A DNA stretch of 64,000 nt from Zonotrichia leucophrys gambelii (Eukaryota; Chordata; Aves; Passeriformes; Passerellidae), in contig NC_088173.1 of NCBI RefSeq assembly GCF_028769735.1, forward strand, positions 69,438,463-69,502,462, written 5' to 3'. The stretch's first letter is position 1. Each line of letters opens with the position of its first letter. This document shows positions 56,305 through 64,000 of the stretch, in pieces. The notes under the pieces were generated by a model. The model saw only the letters and a list, made by a program, of their open reading frames with translations. It was not told the DNA's origin and did no database searches. The position numbers and the translations under genes were made by a program.

Positions 56305-58550
56305 CAGAAGGTCATTTTCGGGGTCACCATGGCAGCAGGGTGTGATGTTTGCATGTGGAAACCCAGGGCACTGGGAATATTTCTCTGTCTGCTTGGGAGT
56401 GCCCTGACCCCCAGGGCAGCACTGACTCTGACCCTCATTCATGGAGAAAGTTTCCCAGACTTCAAGATAGACCAGAATCCACAAAAGTGTGAAATAGATT
56501 ATAGAGAGCAGTGTAGGTGTTCCACTTGGTGAGGAATTTGGGTTTTGGGATTTTTAGTATGTTGTGTGAATGGAAGGGAGATGGAGGGCACAGGGTGTCA
56601 TCCTGGGTTTCTTCTTCCTTCTTCATGGCTTTGGGTGGCATTTTGTAATTGGGCAGAAAAGTGTGCATTGTGGGCTCTTTGGGATCAGTTATTGGGTTAA
56701 AAGGGGAAATAATCTAGGTGTAAGTTCTTAGCTGGATAGTTTAGTCTTAATAGACCTTGTAACAAGAGATTGTTGGCCTTTTTTTGTGGTGCTTTTCCAG
56801 TTTGCTGGGCCTGGTGTGGGCAGCGTGCAAAACTTTAGATAAAATAATAATAAACAAGAACTTGAAGACAGAAAAAATCCAGTGTGTCTCTCTTTCCTGA
56901 CACAAAACCACTGCAGGAGGGTCTCCCCAGACAGGAGATCCCCCTGGGAGGGCCCAGCCTGAGGCCCAGAGATTGAGAAATTGCCATTTGCAGGCCAGCT
57001 CCTGCCCAGGCCCTGAGGAGCTCTCAGTGAAACAAGAGCCCTTTCTGAACATCAGTTTTCCAGCATCCACTGGCCAACCAGCTCCCTCTGCTGCTGCTGC
57101 TGCTGCTTCCAGCCTGACCCAAACTGCCTTTTCAGCGAAGGGGAGGCAGTGGGATGGATTTTGGACACAGCACAGTCTCTGGGATGGAGTGAGCAGCTGG
57201 CTCCCCAGTGACACAAAATGCTCAGTGACACCTGAAACATCTGCAGGCGTCCCAGGTCCTGCAGGACCCCACCACAGCTGGAGGCCAGCAGATCTGTTCA
57301 CACTTCACTACCCATGTGAACAGACTCCAGACCAACTCCAAGTTTTTTTGGTTTATTTTCCATCCTTTGGGGGTATTTTGAGGGGGGGAAAAAGGTCAGG
57401 CTAACCCAAGACCAAACAAAAGCCTTCACTGCATCACTGAGTGCAGGAGGATCCTCTGGCATCTCTCTCACTGTCTCTGTATTCACATCCCTCACTGGGA
57501 CCATTCCCAGATCAGATGAGCAGAAATCCTGGGCAGGGGGTATCAACAGAGCCTTTTCCTGGTTTATTTTGGAGGTGTTGCATTAACCAGTGCACACTCT
57601 GCCTTCAGACTCAGCTGGAGTGTAAATCTCCATGGCATCTCCTGAACCAAGGCATTTTATCACCCTGGCATTTGCATTCCTGGCCCTTGGAGACCGGGGG
57701 ATGCCAGACACCTTCTGAGCTGGCAAACAGAGGGGTTGGCAGCAGAAAGGTGAGAAAAACGAGCTGCTGGCTTTTTGTGCATCCCAGGAGGAGCTACCAT
57801 CATCCTAGTGGTGACAATCCTGCAGCCACTTGTCCCCAAGGAAAGCCAAACCCCACAATGTGCTTGGCAGGATGTGTGACACAGCAGGAGGCTGAGGAGC
57901 AGAGGGGTGACAACCTCCAAATCACACATGGGGAAACTGAGGCACAAGGTGGCTGGAATGGATCAGTGGCAAATTAAAAACGTGGGCCCCAGGCTCTGCC
58001 GTGAGGATGGAGCTGCACAGAGGCACAGCTGGTTCCAGATGTGTTTAACAGGGGATGCCAGGAGGGTCCAGCTGTGGCAGGGACAGCCTGGAGGGGAGGC
58101 AGGGGGACATGCAGGCTGTCACCCTGTCACCCCTTAATTCTTGCTCAGGGACTGGCAGCAATGCCAGCAGCTTCCTAGCAGCCCTGAGGATGGAGTGGAG
58201 GGGCAGGGAGGGTGTCCACCCAGCAGGGACAGGGAGGAACCATCACCCAACAGCTGCCAGTGTGCCTGTGTTGGGGTCATCTCCCACCCATGGCCGGGTA
58301 ACCTCAAGCTGTGTGAAGCAGTGACCCAGGGGTGAATGGCAGCAGGGTTTATCTCAGAAGCTTTGTTTTGACAAGGGTGTCCACCCTAAAAAGAAAATAA
58401 CTGTCATCCTGTTTTGGCTGGGCTGTGCCACCACAGCTCCGGGTGGGAGCAGGACAGCAAAGCTCTGGGTTGGTAGAGCAGAGTTGTATCAACACCACCT
58501 TGAATCCATCTTCCCAAGGCTCTGCATAGCCCTCAACGTCTTTTTCCAAC
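56305..58550. other. Non-coding DNA, no recognised repeats
   Basis: About 2.2 kb. The 184-codon minus frame (56747-57301) and 178-codon plus frame (57441-57977) have no recognisable domain and overlap opposite-strand frames. A CTG/CAG run of six or more units occurs near 57093-57112. Confidence 0.45.
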
Positions 58551-58553
58551 ATC

Positions 58554-58964
58554 TGTTGTATTTGCTGGGACCCTCGTGGCTGGGAGGAATGATGAATCTG
58601 ACTCCATGTTCTCAGAAGGGTAATTTATTATTTTATGATACTATTTATATTAAAGAATACTATCCTAAACTATACTAAATAATACAGAAAGGATACTTAC
58701 AGAAGGCTAAAAAGATAATAATGAAAACTCCTGACTCTTTCCAGAGTCTTGAGACATCTTGACCCTGATTGGCCAAAGAGTGAAAACAACTCACATGAAA
58801 CCAATGGAACAATCACCTGTGGGTAAACAATCTCCAAACACATTCCACATGAGCACAACACAGGAGAAGCAAATGAGATAAGAATTGTTTTCATTTTTCT
58901 CTGAGGCTTCCCAGCTTCCCAAGAGAAAAATACTGGGATTTTTCCAGCAAATGTGAATGCCACA
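58554..58964 (-). mobile_element. Solo LTR, minus orientation
   Basis: The plus strand starts TGTTGTATTTGCTGGG and ends ATGTGAATGCCACA. It contains GACTCCATGTTCTCAGAAGG, TAATTTATTATTTTATGATA, CTGATTGGCCAAAGAGTG (a CCAAT box on the minus strand) and GGGTAAACAATCTCCAAACA. The flanks AACATC (58548-58553) and AGCATC (58965-58970) form a 6-bp target-site duplication with one mismatch. Length 411 bp. No internal coding region is attached. Confidence 0.9.
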
Positions 58965-58970
58965 AGCATC

Positions 58971-60486
58971 TTCTCCTGCCTGCAGACTGTGGTCACTAAG
59001 GAACAGGGAGGAAGTAGGATTTGCCCCCCAGAAAGGGAGGAATGGTTGATCTGGAAGCACAGGAGCTGCTTAGATCAGAGATGCCAGCTCAGGGGAAGAG
59101 CTGCAGAGGTGGAAGAGAGATGTGTCCCACAGCTGCAGGGTGGAATTGTGCCTACATGATCCTGGACAGAGCAGAAGACCCTGAGAGATTTGGAATGATA
59201 AATGAAAAGCAAGTTCTGCTTTTCACAGGAATTACAGAGCCCCTTATCAGGAGTGTGAGCAGGAGCCAATTTTAGGATGCTTCACTTTTCTCTCATAGCC
59301 TGAGGACTGGAAGCTCCTGGAGGCATCTAAAACTGCTGGAGCACAAGTTCATCCTCCACTACCAGAGCTTGGACCATGGGTGGGAAAACTCAGCCCCTGC
59401 ATTTCACACTTTGGCATCCCAGCAAACCCTGCCTGGAACAGGAGCAGCTCCTCAGGATTGCTTCTGTGCTGGCTCTGCTTCCTCTTAAGTGGGAGCAATT
59501 TGATTATGTCAGTCCAATAACCCTGGGAATATCTTAAGAGGAGTCATAAATCACTGACAATAACTTAATCACTTGGGCTAATAGCTGAGGCAAAGAATAC
59601 ATTGTTCTAAAATGGAGAAAAAAAAATCCAAATTAAAAAACCAAAACAAAACAAAATATTCCTCCTCAGTGCTTTCTGCTGTTGCTGTTGACAGGAAAGT
59701 GATCCTAAAAGAGATTTCCTATGGAATTGCTGTCTCACTCCCCATGGAGCACAGGGAAGATGAAAGCAGCTCTTAAGGTAATTCCAAATTTAAGATCTTA
59801 AGTCACGAGGTCATTCAGGAGAAAGACTAAAAGAAGAAGGTAAAAAGGTAAAAAAGAATGAGTATAAAAATCCTCCTCTATCACATCACAGGGCAGCCTT
59901 GTGTCAGCTTTCACCTGAGGATGTGAAAATGCTGTAGTGCAGCAGGATGCTGCCCTGTGCTCCTGGAGCAGCACAGTCACCCCTTTTCCAAAGGAACACA
60001 ATAGGATGCTCCTCGTCCAAGTGCAGAGTTAGTAAAAAAGGTCATTGCATCAGCTGTGTCTTCCTCCTTCTTTGAAGTCTGACAGGGCTGACAAAGAGGT
60101 TGCTGCCTGGAAATGTTTATGAGGGCACATTTGGGAAATCACCGTTTTTCATGATGGAAAAAAGCTGAGCCAGGGGATTCCTGTGCTGTTCCACCAGCAC
60201 ACGGAATCCTCCCCTGCACTGCAAAATGCACAGACACAGTGCTGGTGTAGGAAGAATCCTCCCCAAACTTCAGCCAGAAATTCCTTTGAGGAATCACTCC
60301 TGGATGAACAAGTTAATCCTTCCCACCCTTCTGCATCACATTGGATTGATGAACCTCCTGTGTTTCTCCTTTTATTTCCCATCTAGAAGTCCTGGCAGAC
60401 CTTTTCCATCCTCATGGGTATTTGAGACACTTGACTGAGCACCTACAGAGTGTCCTCCTGGGCCAGCAACCAGGTTTGAAACCAGG
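58971..60486. other. Non-coding DNA, no feature seen
   Basis: About 1.5 kb with an A-rich part at 59620-59660. No exon, RNA gene or repeat family is recognised. Confidence 0.45.
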
Positions 60487-61226
60487 TGTCTTGGTTTGAA
60501 AAGCCAGATGTCTGCTAAGGAAGGCAGGAGCCTCCCTCGAAATGAAAAATGTAAACCCCCTCCCTCCAAATTATTATAATTTCAAAATTAAGGAGCTCTC
60601 AGGCAAAGATATGGGAGCAAGAAAAACAGTTCTTTATTATGGAAATTTTTAAAAAATGCAAAGGCAATAGTACAAAAAAAAGAAAACAAACCACTGCCAG
60701 AGTCAGAGCAGGCCCTGCCCCCTGTGTGTCAGGGCGGTGTCCCAGCCCCATCCCATGGGGGCTCAGCCCTCCTGCAGTGCCAGCTGTGGCTCTGCTGCAG
60801 CAGGGATCCTGCACAAGGGGGGAGTTTTCCTCTGCAGCTCCAGGGCTGCTGCAGATGGGCCTGGGCTCCCTCTGGCAATGCAGGGCAGCAGAAAGCTGCT
60901 CCTCTGGCAATGCAGGGGGCAAAGGCTGCTGGGGTGTCCCAAAGCTCAGATTGGATCCAGGCAGGAATGCTTGGCTCCTCCTCTGCTCCTGGGCGGAGCA
61001 TCTCCCCATGGGATGATGGAGTTTGATCAGCCATGCAGGGACACTCACTGGCCATGGACAGAAGATAATTAATAATTAATGGCCCATGAACAGCAGAGAT
61101 CTCCTGGAGGGAGGATTGGCTGTGGAAGAGATAAAGAAAACTGCCCAATGAACAGAAGATAACTGCCCCACCTCTGACAGATGGGAATGGAACACACACT
61201 CCAGCTACACCTTTCAACCTGAGACA
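60487..61226 (-). mobile_element. Solo LTR of the second group
   Basis: Starts TGTCTTGGTTTGAAAAG and ends near CAACCTGAGACA. Blocks shared with 55658-56301 include CCACTGCCAGAGTCAG, GGGATCCTGCACAAGG, GTCCCAAAGCTCAGATTGGA, CCAGGCAGGAATGCTTGGCT, GGGCGGAGCATCTCCCCATG and GGAATGGAACACACACT. TTCTTTATTATGG is the complement of an AATAAA region. It is about 740 bp, longer than the relative, and it also has a short internal repeat (CTCTGGCAATGCAGGG twice near 60870 and 60902). Frames of 110-160 codons inside it are not genes. Confidence 0.78.
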
Positions 61227-61229
61227 CAG

Positions 61230-62249
61230 GGAACAGCCAGGACATATCAGGTCACATCAAGCAGCCCTTGGCACTCATCCTTCAGCAGCTGGAATAAGCT
61301 GGGGACCATGAAGAGAAGCCACAGGGGTGCTGGAGGCATTGGTGAGGCACCTGCTGTCCAGCAGATGCTGTGATTTTCCTCCACTGGAGCACAGAGGATT
61401 ATATCCTGATGGATTTGTTCCAATATCTAAATTCCTGACCATGGTTCCCTTCTCCTCCAAATAATGGTTCTTTAAAGAGAAAAAACCCAAACAAATCAAG
61501 GACATCTACCTTGGTATATCAGGACACTTCTACCCCTCTTCAATCTCCAGAGGACACCTGAAGGGAGTCAGGCTGAGGGGACCTGGTCATTCCCACCCAA
61601 CTCCAAATTTTTGGCAATGACCAAACACCAGGCTCCATAAACCCAAAGAAACTCCATCAGTGAGGGGGGTGGGAGGATGTTTCTCCTCACCCTGACCTAT
61701 CTGTGAGGTTTTCCCCTATTTTTTCCACTGGGGAACCCTAATTAATGACAGGTGCACCGACCTTCCAGGCTAAGTCAGCATAAGAGAGGGACCAGCCGTC
61801 CCTGTTCCTAGCTCTCTGGTAGAACCACAGTCTAAAATAAAAGGTTTCATGGTGCAAACCTTCCTGAGGAACCAAGTTTTCTCCTGGAAAGAACAGAGTG
61901 TGTGTGGCAGGAGCAAACAGCTCCTTGGGAGCTGCCTGAGCAGGAAGGAAGATATTTTGATTTATTCTAGGTGTGAAACTTGGCCAGGGAAGCTTGCCAG
62001 GTGTTTGTGTTGGCTGCCCTTGGTCACCAGGCTGTTCTTCCAGCAGGAAGCTTTGCTTTTCAAAGCTGGGCTCTTAATATCCATAATCAGGAGAAGAAGA
62101 GGGGACAGTCAGGAACAAGGGCTGGTTTCACAGGGACAGGGTTGCTGGAAGGTAAGAATGATAGAATCAGAATGGTTTTATCTCAGGTTTCTGTGGTTGA
62201 GATGACCCCTAAGGTATTAAAAAGTCTTTTTTCCTAGCCCCACACTCAA
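61230..62249. other. Non-coding DNA, possible old LTR remnant
   Basis: About 1 kb. At 61700-61850 an AACCCTAATTAATGACAGG stretch followed by GTCTAAAATAAAAGG could be the end of an old LTR, but there is no second copy in the window to prove it. Confidence 0.35.
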
Positions 62250-62782
62250 AGAAGAAGTCATGATTTGTCAATTCTGCTTTTCAAGGTTGTTTATTTTCTC
62301 TTATCTAATACAATCTTTCTCTGACCGGCTGAGATCTGTCCAGCAGGTCAGGTTGTGGCACACTGACCGCCCTCAGGGCATTGTTATCTTTCTATACGAA
62401 AAACTACATGTACTTTATTTACAATAATTTTCCAATACCTATAACCTATGTTGGACAGTTTCTCTCTACTCTAAACCAATCCAAAAGTGCCACCATCACA
62501 GCAGAAGATGGAGGACAAGAAGAAGAAGAAAGACAGGACATGCCCAGATTCCTCCATCTTGCCTCTTGAACCCCCATTCTAAAAACCCCCAAATTCTACT
62601 TTTTCACCCTGTGATAAATTCACCATCATTCTACTCAAACTCTTGTGGCTTGTAAATCTTCACACAAAGTTGGTAATTTTTTCCATGGGCTAAGATCAAA
62701 GGCACAGGTGTTTGTGACTCCATGCCAAGGTCTCTGAGCCCCCAGCCAGGGTCTGGAGTCCTCTAGGGCAGCCAGAGCAATG
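62250..62782 (-). mobile_element. LTR-like element, copy 2 (first copy at 1590)
   Basis: Same block order as 1590-2165: AGGTTGTTTATTTTCTCTTA, ACAATAATTTTCCAATACCT, AAAAGTGCCACCATCACAGC, AGATGGAGGACAAGAAGAAG, GACATGCCCAGATTCCTCC, TAAGATCAAAGG and TCTGAGCCCCCAGCC. Minus orientation is inferred from TTTATT. It is adjoined on the right by a CR1 end. Boundaries are approximate. Confidence 0.68.
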
Positions 62783-62787
62783 TCCTG

Positions 62788-62985
62788 GGTTCCAACAGTT
62801 TGGGTTGGAAAGGACCTAAAAACTCATCCCATTCCCACCCACCATGGCCGGGACAGCTCCCACCATCCCAGGTTGCTCCAAGCCCTGTCCAACCTGGCAT
62901 TGGGCACTTCCAGGGATCCAGGGGCAGCCACAGCTTCTCTGGGCACCCTGTGCCAGGGCTCAGCACTCTCACAGGGAAGGACTCC
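62788..62985 (-). mobile_element. CR1 LINE 3' end, minus orientation
   Basis: CAGTTTGGGTTGGAAAGGAC, GGTTGCTCCAAGCCCTGTCC, AACCTGGCATTGGGCACTTC, GGCAGCCACAGCTTCTCTGG and CAGCACTCTCACAGGGAAGG on the plus strand are the complement of a CR1 3' region. Confidence 0.93.
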
Positions 62986-62989
62986 TACA

Positions 62990-63885
62990 CAAAAAGTGAC
63001 TCAGAGAAAACAGGTCTTGATTCTGCTCCAGGCCCCTCACAGCCTTTCCTTTGGGTGAAACTGAGTGTGCTGAGCTTACACAAAACATCCTGTACTTCCC
63101 TGACACCTGCAGCGAGAGAGGTCCTTGAGAGGTCACTTGAGGACAGCCTTCAGCTACAAATATTCTTGGTTTCATTGCTCAAAGTCAGACCTTTATTGTC
63201 ATGGAAAGGATGTTGTGGGGAGCAATATCACTTCCAGTCACTGTTGAGATGTGGGCCTTGCCTTCAACCAGCCCTCACACTCCCTGGAACATTAACATTT
63301 GCTTTTCAGGACATTTATGAGCATCCCTGCCCCTAAATCACTACCTAATGGAGTAAGAGAGACCTGCTGTAACAGAGACCTGGGCCACCAAACCCTCCTG
63401 CTCAGGCCCTGATGCCTCCTCCCAGTTACACAAAAATTGCTTGAGCAAAACAAACTCCATGGCCAAGATCCACCTGCAGCTGAGCCAGCAGAGCTGCAGA
63501 GGGAAGAACCTCAGCTGTTCATCCCTACCTCCTATTCTTCTAGGGGAAAAAAAAATTAATTCTAATTTCTAACCCAATCTGTGAAGCCTCCTGGGTCTGT
63601 GGTGGCTTCACTGTGCCTAAATGGGACCTACAGGCTGGGTGAGGGGACTCCCAGCAGTGCAGGGTGAACCACAGGAGGAGAAAAGAGCTGTGAAGAACCA
63701 TCCTGAAGAGCACAGCATTGGGACAGGCAGCAACAAAGCCCCAGCTCCACAGGAAAGCCCCTGGCAGCCCTTCCCTGGAGAGCAGGAGATCAAACAGCCA
63801 GGTGCAAGGGCCCCAGAGCCCATCCTCACAGCAAGCCTTGCTCCCAGGGTGGGATCAGGCTCTGAAAACAGCCAGGTTTGCGTCA
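62990..63885. other. Non-coding DNA, no feature seen
   Basis: About 900 bp to the last LTR. Frames on both strands lack recognisable domains. Confidence 0.45.
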
Positions 63886-63890
63886 TCTCT

Positions 63891-64000
63891 TGTTGTGGTG
63901 GGGTTCACAGGGGTCCCAGGATGAGGGAAGAGATGAGAATCTTGACTCCATGTTTCAGAAGGCTTGATTTATTATTTTATTATATATATAACATTAAAAC
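63891..64000 (-). mobile_element. LTR cut by the window end
   Basis: TGTTGTGGTGGGGTTCACAG, GGATGAGGGAAGAGATGAGA, CTTGACTCCATGTTTCAGAA, GGCTTGATTTATTATTTTAT match the left 110 bp of the minus-oriented LTR at 43393-43778. The remaining part, or an attached provirus, lies beyond the window. Confidence 0.9.

Noticed and set aside
1..64000. tRNA, rRNA, snRNA or microRNA genes
   Set aside because: Looking for tRNA B-box type words and familiar small RNA cores gave nothing convincing. A covariance-model search would be decisive and could not be run.

Overview
This window is vertebrate nuclear DNA, most likely from a bird and probably a songbird. The evidence is direct: many 3' ends of CR1 LINEs (the repeated 'TTCCAACCCAAACCATTC' block followed by ATTCTATG-like octamers), many solo long terminal repeats (LTRs) with TG...CA ends and an AT-rich AATAAA region of the kind known from songbird endogenous retroviruses, a single GC-rich CpG island, and no compact open reading frames. 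I recognise no complete protein-coding gene, tRNA, rRNA or CRISPR array. The open frames are short and fall in repeats, GC-rich DNA or ordinary non-coding sequence.

Layout. Positions 1-20,900 are mostly single-copy DNA with few transposable elements. They hold a GA hexamer repeat (478-585), one LTR-like insertion (1590-2165), a five-unit tandem array of about 190-218 bp (6103-7140), a 58-bp duplication (10566-10680), a few CR1 pieces and an AT-rich repeat-free block (11150-11780) that looks like a candidate conserved non-coding element. Positions 20,925-22,330 are a CpG island, the only obvious promoter. Inside it are a G-rich minisatellite with units of about 36-40 bp (21345-21860) and a possible minus-strand first exon with a good splice donor at 22056/22055. 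If this orientation is right, the gene runs leftwards and positions 1-22,000 would be intron 1 or the gene body, which would fit the low repeat density there.

Positions 22,300-64,000 are repeat-rich and look intergenic or like a large intron. CR1 3' ends occur on both strands. Solo LTRs of one related group lie at 34701-35214, 40826-41202, 43393-43778, 47785-47931, 48098-48473, 51760-52144, 58554-58964 and 63891 to the window end. Two LTRs of a second group (55658-56301, 60487-61226) and a second copy of the 1590-2165 family (62250-62782) are also present. Two diverged copies of a repeat I cannot name (22318-22830 and 32300-32790) share at least 480 bp. Tandem structures at 44516-44832 and 53262-54110 and an 18-bp perfect hairpin (45631-45671) complete the picture.

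Nothing here forms a multi-gene system. The most interesting items are the unnamed paired repeat, the alternating-period satellite, the CpG-island minisatellite with its possible first exon, and a possible lone exon near 26.7 kb. All boundaries were read by eye; repeat families were not checked against a library.
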